Shown here piece by piece: positions 8,941 through 18,006 of a DNA stretch of 64,000 nucleotides. Origin of the DNA: JBKCUI01 sp052161605. GTDB lineage: Bacteria > Planctomycetota > Planctomycetia > Pirellulales > Pirellulaceae. Below the pieces are notes generated by a model. The model was not told the origin of the DNA, made no database searches, and worked only from the letters and a program-made list of their open reading frames with translations. The position numbers and the translations under genes were made by a program. The number at the start of each line of letters is the position of its first letter. The first letter of the stretch is position 1. The DNA is taken from assembly GCA_052161605.1 (NCBI GenBank), contig CP197409.1. One strand, 5' to 3'.

Positions 8941-10154
8941 AATCGTTTCGCAAACAGATCGCTTGGTTTCTCGGTGGGTGCGGACTGATCGCTCTATTGG
9001 TGTTTGGATATTGGCCATCAGCGGTTTCCGTAGAAGTCGCTGGGGTATCGCGAGGCTCAGTACAGGTTACGGTGGATGGCATCGGTGAGACACGCATTCG
9101 GGAGAAATACGTCATCACAGCCCCGGTCACAGGTAAGCAGTTGCGTGTCATTCTGCGTGCAGGCGACACGGTCGCGCGAGGTGAAACGGAGTTGTTGCGA
9201 TTTCTTCCGGTAGACCCCGCTCTCTTGGACGTTCGTGTGGTTGCAGAGTCCGAAGCTCGCGTGAAAGCATCGGAAGCAGCCGTCAACGAAGCGAACGCGG
9301 CACTTGCTATTGCCGAGGCAGACAAGGAACTAGCGAAGCAGCGATACGACCGAGTGCTCAGTTTGATAGAAACAAAATCGATTTCCGATGCAGAGTTTGA
9401 AGAGGCCTTGCATGGATTTCAAATGGCTCAAGCCGCAGTGCGGACCGCCGAGTACCGGGTTAAGGCTCGCACGTATGAAAACCAGATGGCGAGGGCAGCC
9501 CTACTGACCGTATCCGACTTTAGTCAGAATCAAGCCGAGTCGGTGCTGCGAGTTATCTCACCGATTGACGGACGAGTCTTGCGAGTTATGCAAATCGACT
9601 CCGGTGTCATAACAGCGGGGACTCCTATTTTAGAAATCGGAGACCCGAGAGACCTGGAGCTCGAAATCGAGGTGCTTTCCCAGCATGCCGTAGGAATTAT
9701 CCCCGGTTCCAGGGTAATGATTGACTACTGGGGCGGAGAAACGATTTTGAAGGGTACGGTACGATTAGTCGAGCCCGCAGCATTTCTTAAGGTTTCTGCG
9801 TTAGGGGTCGAAGAAAAACGAGTCAGGGTGATCGCCGATTTTGAGGATCCATGGGACGAGTGGAAATCCCTTGGTGACGGGTATCGAATTGAAGCTCGCA
9901 TCGTGACCCGTTTCTCCAGCCCATCGTCTTTGAAAGTTCCCACGGGAGCATTGTTTCGACTCCGGAATCAATGGCATCTTTTTCGAGTTCGAAATCAGCG
10001 GGCGGAACTCGTGGCGGTCGAAGTCGGATACAACAATGGCAGGGAAGCAGAGATCGTATCCGGTGTGACCGAGGGAGATGCCGTGATACTTCATCCCCCA
10101 GATAACGTGCTAGACGGTGTTAAGGTTCTTGCCAGCGGTTCTCCCGTACGCTGA
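8937..10154 (+). CDS. HlyD/DevB-type periplasmic adaptor protein
   Basis: A 405-residue membrane-fusion protein with an N-terminal anchor helix (FLGGCGLIALLVFGYW). Residues about 40-90 and 205-230 form the two lipoyl halves (VISPIDGRVLRVMQIDSGVI is the second). Between them lies an alanine- and glutamate-rich coiled-coil hairpin at about 100-195. Beta-barrel and membrane-proximal domains follow. In tripartite exporters this subunit bridges the ABC permease and the outer-membrane exit duct. Start and permease stop overlap as ATGA. No TolC-like gene is adjacent, so the outer-membrane partner must be elsewhere. Gene order ATPase-permease-adaptor is the reverse of the cyanobacterial devBCA operon. 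Confidence 0.92.
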   Translation: MKSFRKQIAWFLGGCGLIALLVFGYWPSAVSVEVAGVSRGSVQVTVDGIGETRIREKYVITAPVTGKQLRVILRAGDTVARGETELLRFLPVDPALLDVRVVAESEARVKASEAAVNEANAALAIAEADKELAKQRYDRVLSLIETKSISDAEFEEALHGFQMAQAAVRTAEYRVKARTYENQMARAALLTVSDFSQNQAESVLRVISPIDGRVLRVMQIDSGVITAGTPILEIGDPRDLELEIEVLSQHAVGIIPGSRVMIDYWGGETILKGTVRLVEPAAFLKVSALGVEEKRVRVIADFEDPWDEWKSLGDGYRIEARIVTRFSSPSSLKVPTGALFRLRNQWHLFRVRNQRAELVAVEVGYNNGREAEIVSGVTEGDAVILHPPDNVLDGVKVLASGSPVR

Positions 10155-10199
10155 GGGCACCGTTTCAACGAGAGCAGATTACGCGATAGGTAAACAGCA

Positions 10200-11342
10200 T
10201 CACTCAAAGAATGGGATTTCTAGTCTGGCTGCCATACGACGAGGTCGGATCATGCCGCTTTGCATCGTGGCAGATTCGGCGGCATCCCGGCGATCGGAAC
10301 ATTCCGGGTGAGTATCGGTGTGTTGGATGATGCCGAGATTCTTCAGCGCATGAGCTGTGCTGTGTTTGTATGCTGCGACGCTGCCTTGGAAGTCAAATCG
10401 AAAAACCTGATCTTCAAACGACTGTAGAGCTTCAAACAATTTGTAAACCCTGGTATCAAATCGACCGGCTGAGGTGGGGAACTTCTTTTCTGCCACGCTG
10501 TTGTCCAGCCACATATCCTTTGCAGCACACACCAGAGGCGCGCAGCTGCTGGCAGCTCCGATGAGCAGCGGCATGCCGATCTTGATGGCTGTTGCGATGC
10601 CGAAGTCGTCTCCACTGTGAGGGGAAAAGCTGAGCGAGAGATCGCGGCACATCGCGGCCCAATATAGGAAGTGCGGCTCGTCGAGGGTGCTGACTTTGCC
10701 ACCTATAAACTTAGGATGACTCGCTAGTTGCCAGAGCAGCCAAGGCTCAAAGGGAGTAGCCCAGGAAACGAAAGAGGGCTCCAAGGCATGAACAATACCA
10801 GGTCGCTCCAGCCATTCCGCGATCTCAAAATATCCATCTCGCCGTCTTTGCGGATCGAGCGTATTGAGCCAACGGGAGGTCATGATCATGATTTCGCAGT
10901 GGTCGTGTTCTTGTGCGAGATCCAGGAGAGGTCTATAGCGATCGGCTCGAAAATGCGAATCCGCTTCCCCGCCGCGTGCCGTGACTCCGACGATGAACTT
11001 GGTGGTTGGGAATTCAGCCCGAAACCTTTGTAGCACTTCAGCGTAGAGGTCATTGCTTAGCTGAAAAATGTATCCGGTGTCTGCATTCAGAACAGGGACC
11101 AATTCAACACCGTAGTGCTGGGCCGAATGAAGCATCCAGTGGATGCTGGCTAGAAAGCCATCCCAGTCGGGCTCCTCCTCTCGGAAGGGAAGCAGGGCAG
11201 CAGCACAAAGCCTGGGACGTGACTGATGGTCGATAAGGTCTTCCTCGGCCGTCCACGCCCACTTTGTCTCCGTCCAAGTCGTCTCAGGCCTTAGTTCCTC
11301 AGGTCGCGAGATCAGTTCATGCGAGGGTTGTTGAGTTTTCAT
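10200..11342 (-). CDS. DapA/NanA-superfamily aldolase-like protein
   Basis: A 380-residue (beta/alpha)8 protein. The pattern resembles dihydrodipicolinate synthase-like lyases: an early strand CAAALLPFREEEPDWDGFLA, the strand KFIVGVTARGGEADSHF, and FIGGKVSTLD, whose Lys is the expected Schiff-base residue. It is longer than DapA (about 290-300), with a roughly 45-residue N-terminal extension and an extra C-terminal tail. The reaction is not deducible; true lysine-pathway DapA is unlikely given the divergence. It lies 7 bp after the PepSY membrane protein and is probably co-transcribed with it. Its 3' end faces the HlyD gene 45 bp away. Confidence 0.75.
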   Translation of the reverse strand: MKTQQPSHELISRPEELRPETTWTETKWAWTAEEDLIDHQSRPRLCAAALLPFREEEPDWDGFLASIHWMLHSAQHYGVELVPVLNADTGYIFQLSNDLYAEVLQRFRAEFPTTKFIVGVTARGGEADSHFRADRYRPLLDLAQEHDHCEIMIMTSRWLNTLDPQRRRDGYFEIAEWLERPGIVHALEPSFVSWATPFEPWLLWQLASHPKFIGGKVSTLDEPHFLYWAAMCRDLSLSFSPHSGDDFGIATAIKIGMPLLIGAASSCAPLVCAAKDMWLDNSVAEKKFPTSAGRFDTRVYKLFEALQSFEDQVFRFDFQGSVAAYKHSTAHALKNLGIIQHTDTHPECSDRRDAAESATMQSGMIRPRRMAARLEIPFFE

Positions 11343-11349
11343 GGTTGGC

Positions 11350-11892
11350 CTAGGTTGGGGTAGGCTTGGAGGCCTGGGATTTTAGTTTGCGTTTCTTACG
11401 TTTGGCTGCAATCGGTTGCCAGAAAAGCCACACCCCGGATAGCAGCATAAGCAACAGCCCGACGGCCGCCGGGAGAAACAGCCCCAGCTTGGTGTAGTCG
11501 CCAAGAAAATACGAACCGTCGTGGAGTGATTCGATCCAATCCGATCGGCGAATGGCGACTTGCAGAATTTCCCCGGAAATCGAATCGAGTTGCATTTCCC
11601 AGTCCCCCCGAAGCAGCAGCTTTGTGATCCCCTTTGAGGGTCGAACATCGATGCGTTGAACGTCTTTCCACTGGAACTCCTCAAAGCCTTGGTGAGACTG
11701 TACCCGCTGGAGCATTTCTTCAAAGGGGATCGCGGGTACCTTGCCCGTTCCCTTCTTTTCCGGAGGTTGCACCCAAGCCCACTGCTTTTTGACCTGGAGC
11801 ATCAGCCCCGTTGATACCACGATCAGTAAGGGAAGAGCAACGAGGAGGGTCAACCAATAGTGAATTCGGCGGTTAAGTAGATGGGGTTTCAT
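11350..11892 (-). CDS. PepSY-associated membrane protein
   Basis: About 180 residues from the ATG at 11892; a GTG at 11910 would add six. Two transmembrane helices are visible: WLTLLVALPLLIVVSTGLML near the N-terminus and LGLFLPAAVGLLLMLLSGVW near the C-terminus. Between them is a small extracytoplasmic PepSY-like domain with an ESLHDGSYF segment typical of PepSY-TM proteins. The C-terminus is a basic cytoplasmic tail. Members often accompany iron or redox functions, but here the neighbour is an aldolase-like gene, so the role is open. Confidence 0.75.
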   Translation of the reverse strand: MKPHLLNRRIHYWLTLLVALPLLIVVSTGLMLQVKKQWAWVQPPEKKGTGKVPAIPFEEMLQRVQSHQGFEEFQWKDVQRIDVRPSKGITKLLLRGDWEMQLDSISGEILQVAIRRSDWIESLHDGSYFLGDYTKLGLFLPAAVGLLLMLLSGVWLFWQPIAAKRKKRKLKSQASKPTPT

Positions 11893-12497
11893 AGCATGAA
11901 AGCGGGCCACGGGGAAAACGTTTGCTTACCAGGCTCCACTTTAGCATGGCTCAGCAGGCATTCCTACTTGATAACTTCGCCCCAGAGCGACGCGCTTCGG
12001 GCGAGCTAGTTAGCACAGTTCGCACAATCGCTACATCGGATGCGACTATTTGTCAGATCTAAAAACAGGCAACAGAAACAAGGGATTTCGGTATCAATTA
12101 TGCCGAAACGAGCGGCTTCAGGGCGTTAACTTGCGTTACATGCCTTTCGCTACGTTAAGGTACTCTGTAAACTCGTGCAAAAATTGCAAACGCTGGGTAA
12201 AACCTCTGCAATAAATACCCTTTTGCAGAACAAAGAGGATAGGAGTTTCGGCTCGTGTCCGCGAACAAGAGCAACTTGGCAGGGGCTCGACAGCCAAGAT
12301 GTCTCTGGGATTGTAAGATTTTTTGAAGCAGTCGTTTGCATTTTTTTGCGGCATGTTACGGAAATAAGGTCGCTACACTGTTCCGCTTTGCTGAAGTCAC
12401 CACGTTGGGGGGCATCAAAAGAGTGGATGCGGCCCAATGTTTCCTATGCGTGCTTGACGAGTCGAACCGTTGGATACCACTGTCCCGTTAACTACTC
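11893..12497. other. Intergenic region upstream of the respiratory operon
   Basis: About 600 bp between the divergent PepSY gene and actA. It must carry the promoter of the alternative complex III operon and a long leader. Several AT-rich tracts occur (around 12310-12350, with runs of T), but I could not pick a promoter with acceptable spacing. No RNA gene or protein-like frame was recognised. Confidence 0.4.
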
Positions 12498-13196
12498 ATG
12501 ACAACCCAAAGATTCCTGTTTCCTCGATGGACCAATAAGTTCCTGGCGTTGGTCGGCGTGTTGATCGCTGGCGGCGGGGCTTATGCTGGTGTGTTGTTCC
12601 TTGGGGCGACCAGTCCGGTTACGCTCAACACGAAATACCGACCGGAGCAGCCTGTGCCATTTAGTCACGCGCTCCATGCTGGCCAGCTGAAAATGGACTG
12701 CCGGTACTGCCACAACTCGGTAGATAAGTCAGCTCACTCGTCGATTCCCCCAACCCAAACGTGTATCAATTGCCACAGTCCCAAGACGGCTGCTGGCGAA
12801 GCCCCGACCCTTTCGGCGGTCCATGCCGAGAGCAGAAAGCTTCGTCCAGTTCATGAAAGCTGGCGGACGGGTGAGTCGATCGACTGGGTGCGGATACACC
12901 GCTTGCCGGATTATGTCTACTTTAATCATGCGATTCATATCGCCCGTGGTGTTTCTTGTGTGACTTGCCACGGTCGCGTTGACAAGATGGATGTCGTGTA
13001 TCAAGCCGAAGACCAATCGATGACTTGGTGCATCAATTGTCACCGCAATCCCGCCCCTCATATTCGACCTGTGGAAGAGGTAACGAATCTGGGATGGAGT
13101 CTAGACTCCGAAGAAGAGCAGCTTGCATTGGGCAAGAAGCTTGTTGAAGAAAACAACATCAACCCTCAAACCAACTGCGCAGTGTGTCACCGATGA
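12498..13196 (+). CDS. actA: Alternative complex III subunit A, pentaheme cytochrome c
   Basis: A 232-residue protein with one N-terminal membrane helix (about 17-37). Five CxxCH haem c sites follow: Cys68-Cys71, Cys89-Cys92, Cys154-Cys157, Cys178-Cys181 and Cys227-Cys230, the last directly at the C-terminus. Five haems match ActA of the Rhodothermus complex by family knowledge. It carries electrons within the quinol:cytochrome c (or oxidase) oxidoreductase on the outer face of the cytoplasmic membrane. It is the first gene of the operon and overlaps actB by ATGA. Confidence 0.93.
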   Translation: MTTQRFLFPRWTNKFLALVGVLIAGGGAYAGVLFLGATSPVTLNTKYRPEQPVPFSHALHAGQLKMDCRYCHNSVDKSAHSSIPPTQTCINCHSPKTAAGEAPTLSAVHAESRKLRPVHESWRTGESIDWVRIHRLPDYVYFNHAIHIARGVSCVTCHGRVDKMDVVYQAEDQSMTWCINCHRNPAPHIRPVEEVTNLGWSLDSEEEQLALGKKLVEENNINPQTNCAVCHR

Positions 13197-16100
13197 GCCT
13201 CACCGGTAAAGAGCATCAGCAACGATATTTTCGTAGCGTCGACGAGCTGCAGCAAACTCCTGAGTTTCAGCAGTTCTTAACTCGCGAGTTTCCGCAAGCG
13301 GCTTCGGAGTTCCCAGAAGGAGTTTCGCGGCGTCGATGGATTCAAATGATGGGAGCGTCGCTGGCGCTCGGCGGCGTAGCGGGCTGTCGGTATCAGCGCG
13401 AGGAAATAGGAGCCTTCGTAATTCGCCCCGAGGGTCGCGTTCCGGGGCTTCCAGAGTTCTTCGCAACCAACTTCGAATGGGCTGGCAGCGTAGTCAATGC
13501 TTTGATGACGAACATTGAGGGGCGTCCGATTAAGGTCGACGGCAACCCAGACCACCCAGCTTACGCGAACTCGCAGCCTACAGATTTCACCGAGAACAAA
13601 AAGCTGCGTTCGGCTGGAACGACTGCAATAACTCAGGCTTCGATCCTGTCGTTGTACGACCAGGATCGAGTAGCGCATCCGCTGTTGCGAGAGAGTGCGA
13701 AATCGGCTCCCAGGAAGTTCAATGGCGAAGAGTCGGCAAATAAGTCGGCTGCATGGGACGCCCTCACGGAATTTGTTAACGGCCAACGAACAGCACTGAC
13801 TGCGTCTCAGGGTGAGGGGTTAGCGATCCTGTTCGAACCAACCCAAAGTCCATCTTTGCGTCGAGCGTTGGCCGACGTAAAGGCTATGTACCCTAAAGCC
13901 ACAATGGTGAAATACGAGTCGGTATACACCGGCAAAGTAGCTAAGGCTCTCGACGCGGTCGGTGCTTCAGGCGGGTCAGTCAGCCTAGACATTGATCGAG
14001 CCAAAGTGATTGTCAGTTTGGATGCCGACTTGCTAGGTTCGGATGCCAACGGCGTGCACCACGCGCGGCAATTTGCTAATCATCGCAATCCAGAAGGCGA
14101 GTGGGTCAACCGTTTGTACGTTCTCGAGTCGCAGTACTCGGTTACGGGCTCGGCGGCTGATTTCCGGCTGGCTTTGCAGTCAAGACAAATGGGTGTTTTC
14201 CTGAAGAAGCTCGAGGCGGCGATCGACGCGGGAACCATCGTTGAAGACAAAGCCGAGGAAACTCTGTACAACAAGCTAGATGATGCTAGCAAGGTGACAC
14301 GAGTGATTGAATGTATCGCTAGCGATCTTCTCAAGCACAAGGGAGAGGCGATCCTCGCGGTAGGTTCCCACCTGGATTTGAACGTTCAGTTGGCTGCTTT
14401 GCGTATCAACCAAAAGCTCGGCAATCTTGGCAAGACCGTCAAGATTTACAATGCTCCTGACGAAATGGGAGAGGTATCCACTCTTAAGTTGGACGAGTTC
14501 GTGGCTCAAGCGAGTTCGTTTAGTACGGTTTGGATTCTCGCCAACAACCCTGTTTTCTCTGTTGCAGGTGACGTTGCTTTGTCCAGTGCGATCGAGAAGA
14601 TCAAGGACTCGGTCTACTGGGGGAATCACGACGACGAGACGGCTGAGGTCTGTCGCTGGACGGTACCGGCTGCCCATCCGTTCGAGGTTTGGGGGGACGT
14701 CCGGAACGTGGATGGAACGTATGGGGTTGGACAACCACTGATCGATCCGTTGCTCGACAGCAAGTCCGCTATTGAGTTCCTCGCGATGTTGAGCGGGATA
14801 CCGTTCTCGTCCGGCATGGAATATGTCATGGACACCGCCAAGGCGGTAGCGGGTGGCACGCTAAGCGAGAGACTCTGGAAAGAGACTTTGCACAGCGGTT
14901 ACCTCGCGGGAAGCGCTTTGACGCCGTTTTCGGGTGAACTATCCTTTGCGGCAACTGCGGATGCCGACTCCGTTTCGGTTTCGGCAAATGAATTGCCGGA
15001 TGGTGAGGTTTCACTAGGACTCGATAAAAAACAGTTAGAGGTCGTGATTCGTCCTAGCGAGACGGTCTACGACGGGCGGTTGGCAAACAACGGTTGGTTG
15101 CAAGAGTGCCCGCAGCCGATCACGAAGTTAACTTGGGACAACGCCGCCATTTGCAGTATCAGCACTGCTCGAGAACTTGGCCTTAAGCAAGGGGAACTGG
15201 CGAACTTGCGAGTTGGCGATGCGAGTGTTGTATTGCCCGTATTCGTGGTTCCTGGACACGCCGAAGGTTCTTTCACCGTCAATCTGGGCTATGGCCGTGC
15301 TAAAGGCAAGGCTGGGGTGAACGGTAGTGAGGTTGGGACCAATATCGCCTCCTTCCGCCGCTGGAACCAGGCAGCGATTTACACGAGTGTCGAGGCCAAG
15401 AATACGACGACTCCGTATCCCCTGGCCACCACGCAAGATCACTTCGCGATTGAAGATGAACTCGGCATGCGTGAGGGTGCCAGACGAGCTCCTGCTTTGG
15501 TTCGAGAAGGAACGCTCGACGAATATAAAGAGGATGCTAAATTCGCGTATCATACGGTTGAGCATCACCTACCCATGAAATCTTTGTGGGAGGAGCCCGC
15601 AGTAGATATAAATTACAAGTGGGGGATGGCGATTGATCTGAACAAGTGCACGGGTTGCAATGCTTGTGTGATTGCTTGTCAATCCGAAAATAACGTACCG
15701 ATCGTCGGAAAAGAGCAGGTTCGCAAGGGCCGGGAGATGCACTGGTTGCGGCTCGACCGTTATTTCGTTTGCGACGAAGCTGCGACGAAGGAAAAGGGAT
15801 CATTCCGGGATCCTGTGGATCCAACCATTGTGACGCAGCCGATGATGTGCTCCCACTGTGAAACTGCTCCTTGCGAGCAAGTTTGCCCGGTAGCGGCTAC
15901 GGTGCACACTGAGGAAGGCATCAATGCCATGGCTTACAACCGCTGCATCGGTACACGATACTGCGGTAACAACTGCCCGACGAAAGTGCGACGGTTTAAT
16001 TACTTTAGCTATGTCGAGCAATACGGTTACAACTACGGTTGGACCGATAACCGAGAAAAAGCTTCGGCCAAGCTACAATCGTTGGTTCTCAACCCTGAGG

Positions 16101-16498
16101 TCACTGTACGTGGACGTGGTGTAATGGAGAAGTGCACGTACTGCATCCAAAGGGTTCAGAACGGCAAGATCACGGCAAAGACCAAGGGAGACGGCAGGGT
16201 GCATGATGGTGACGTTATCACCGCTTGCCAACAAGCGTGTCCATCTCATGCAATAACGTTCGGCGATCTTCACGATAAGACGAGTCGAGTTTACAAGTCG
16301 CATCATGATCCACGTTCTTATGCGGTTCTCGAGGAACTGAACATCAAGCCACGAACTTTGTATCTCGCGAAGGTTCGAAACGTACCGAAGCGTTTACAGA
16401 CAGCTACCCAAGTAAATCCGAGCCGACCTGGTAGAGATCACCACGGTCACTCGGACGACCACTCACACGAATCAGGTGACCATGGCCACCACAGCTAA
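13193..16498 (+). CDS. actB: Alternative complex III subunit B, molybdopterin-oxidoreductase-like plus iron-sulfur domain
   Basis: The 1101-residue frame starts at the ATG overlapping the actA stop; a GTG nine bases upstream is possible. A Tat motif SRRRWIQMMGAS near residue 45 is followed by VAGC, a possible lipobox. Residues about 70-770 resemble a molybdopterin oxidoreductase fold, which in ActB holds no cofactor. The C-terminal 250 residues form a ferredoxin-type domain with CTGCNACVIAC, CSHCETAPCEQVCPVA, CIGTRYCGNNCP, CTYC and CQQAC, enough for three 4Fe-4S and one 3Fe-4S centre as known for the family. The extreme C-terminus is histidine-rich. It is the electron-transfer core of the complex; its 3' end overlaps actC. 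Confidence 0.93.
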   Translation: MSLTGKEHQQRYFRSVDELQQTPEFQQFLTREFPQAASEFPEGVSRRRWIQMMGASLALGGVAGCRYQREEIGAFVIRPEGRVPGLPEFFATNFEWAGSVVNALMTNIEGRPIKVDGNPDHPAYANSQPTDFTENKKLRSAGTTAITQASILSLYDQDRVAHPLLRESAKSAPRKFNGEESANKSAAWDALTEFVNGQRTALTASQGEGLAILFEPTQSPSLRRALADVKAMYPKATMVKYESVYTGKVAKALDAVGASGGSVSLDIDRAKVIVSLDADLLGSDANGVHHARQFANHRNPEGEWVNRLYVLESQYSVTGSAADFRLALQSRQMGVFLKKLEAAIDAGTIVEDKAEETLYNKLDDASKVTRVIECIASDLLKHKGEAILAVGSHLDLNVQLAALRINQKLGNLGKTVKIYNAPDEMGEVSTLKLDEFVAQASSFSTVWILANNPVFSVAGDVALSSAIEKIKDSVYWGNHDDETAEVCRWTVPAAHPFEVWGDVRNVDGTYGVGQPLIDPLLDSKSAIEFLAMLSGIPFSSGMEYVMDTAKAVAGGTLSERLWKETLHSGYLAGSALTPFSGELSFAATADADSVSVSANELPDGEVSLGLDKKQLEVVIRPSETVYDGRLANNGWLQECPQPITKLTWDNAAICSISTARELGLKQGELANLRVGDASVVLPVFVVPGHAEGSFTVNLGYGRAKGKAGVNGSEVGTNIASFRRWNQAAIYTSVEAKNTTTPYPLATTQDHFAIEDELGMREGARRAPALVREGTLDEYKEDAKFAYHTVEHHLPMKSLWEEPAVDINYKWGMAIDLNKCTGCNACVIACQSENNVPIVGKEQVRKGREMHWLRLDRYFVCDEAATKEKGSFRDPVDPTIVTQPMMCSHCETAPCEQVCPVAATVHTEEGINAMAYNRCIGTRYCGNNCPTKVRRFNYFSYVEQYGYNYGWTDNREKASAKLQSLVLNPEVTVRGRGVMEKCTYCIQRVQNGKITAKTKGDGRVHDGDVITACQQACPSHAITFGDLHDKTSRVYKSHHDPRSYAVLEELNIKPRTLYLAKVRNVPKRLQTATQVNPSRPGRDHHGHSDDHSHESGDHGHHS

Positions 16499-17945
16499 CA
16501 TCGCATCGTATAATCCCCGCGAAATCGACAACACCGAGGATGTTCCTGGGCAACGTGCGCCGCTGATCACCGGTAATCAGACATACAGTTCTGTTACTGA
16601 GATGGTCTGCAATGTTGCGGAGGCACCGCAACCGTTGTTGTGGTATATCCTGTTCGGTTTCTCCGCCGTGACCGCAACCATGTTTCTAGGCTTAATCGGA
16701 TTCCTCCTCTACATGGGGGTTGGTATCTGGGGGAACATGAATCCAGTCTTCTGGGCGTGGCCGATCGTTAACTTCGTTTTCTGGGTTGGGATTGGACACG
16801 CGGGTACGCTGATTTCCGCGATTTTGTTCTTGTTCCGGCAGAACTGGCGAACGAGTATCAACCGTGCTGCTGAAGCAATGACTATCTTCGCGGTGGTTTG
16901 TGCAGGGATTTATCCAGGGATTCACGTTGGACGTGCGTGGTTAGCGTTTTGGTTATTGCCGTATCCAAGTTTGAACCTCTGGATGTGGCCTCAATTCCGG
17001 AGTCCACTTCTTTGGGACGTTTTCGCCGTCGGAACGTATGCTTCGACTTCGTTGGTGTTCTGGTACATGGGTATGATTCCTGACTTGGCGACCTATCGCG
17101 ACCGATCGAAGACGAAGATGATGCGTCTTGTCTATTCGCTCCTCTGCCTGGGTTGGACCGGATCATCTCGGCATTGGCTTCGCTATGAAAAAGCCTATAC
17201 CTTGTTGGCAGCACTTGCGGCTCCGTTGGTTTTGTCCGTGCACACGGTTGTTAGTTTTGACTTCGCGGTTTCGCAGGTCATCGGTTGGCACACGACCATC
17301 TTCCCACCGTACTTCGTTGCAGGTGCTATTTTCTCCGGTTTCGCGATGGTGGTTACGCTGCTCGTCCCGATGAGGAAGATTTACAAGCTGGAAAACTTGA
17401 TTACCCTCCGGCACTTGGACAACATGAACAAAATCATCCTGGCGACTGGTTCGCTGGTTGGTTTAGCCTACGGCACCGAGTTCTTTATCGCTTGGTATAG
17501 CAAGAATCCATACGAAGGCTTTGTGTTCATTAACCGTGCGTTCGGTCCCTATTGGTGGGCCTACTGGATCATGGTTTCGTGTAACGTGATTTCCCCGCAA
17601 CTGTTTTGGTTCAAGAAGCTGCGTACATCGCCGTTCTGGATGGTTGTGATTTGTATATTCGTCAATATTGGTATGTGGTTTGAGCGGTTTGTTATTACGG
17701 TTACCTCACTCAGTCGTGACTACTTGCCAAGCTCGTGGGGTTACTTCAGTCCCACGATCTTTGACGGCTTGATGTTCTTCGGCAGCTTCGGCGTGTTCAT
17801 GTCGTTGTTCCTGTTGTTCTGCCGTTACTTGCCGACAATAGCCATGTCGGAAGTGAAGGGGGTTATGTCCGCAGACGTTCACGCTCGTCATGCACAAGAC
17901 GAACTGCTAGGGGTTCACACTTCTGGCCACGGTCAGCACCACTAA
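16482..17945 (+). CDS. actC: Alternative complex III subunit C, NrfD-like quinol-binding membrane protein
   Basis: About 487 residues with roughly ten transmembrane helices of the NrfD/PsrC type, for example PLLWYILFGFSAVTATMFLG and TLISAILFLFRQ. The family binds menaquinol at the periplasmic side and passes electrons to the ActB iron-sulfur chain. The ATG at 16482 lies inside actB; GTG at 16476 is an alternative. The short C-terminus ends in HTSGHGQHH, another His-rich tail. A 62-bp AT-rich gap with a small hairpin (17970-17986) separates it from actDE. Confidence 0.92.
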   Translation: MATTANIASYNPREIDNTEDVPGQRAPLITGNQTYSSVTEMVCNVAEAPQPLLWYILFGFSAVTATMFLGLIGFLLYMGVGIWGNMNPVFWAWPIVNFVFWVGIGHAGTLISAILFLFRQNWRTSINRAAEAMTIFAVVCAGIYPGIHVGRAWLAFWLLPYPSLNLWMWPQFRSPLLWDVFAVGTYASTSLVFWYMGMIPDLATYRDRSKTKMMRLVYSLLCLGWTGSSRHWLRYEKAYTLLAALAAPLVLSVHTVVSFDFAVSQVIGWHTTIFPPYFVAGAIFSGFAMVVTLLVPMRKIYKLENLITLRHLDNMNKIILATGSLVGLAYGTEFFIAWYSKNPYEGFVFINRAFGPYWWAYWIMVSCNVISPQLFWFKKLRTSPFWMVVICIFVNIGMWFERFVITVTSLSRDYLPSSWGYFSPTIFDGLMFFGSFGVFMSLFLLFCRYLPTIAMSEVKGVMSADVHARHAQDELLGVHTSGHGQHH

Positions 17946-18006
17946 GAGTTCGATTAATTTACTAAAGCCATAAGAAACTTTCTTATTCACAATAACAGTT
18001 CCTACC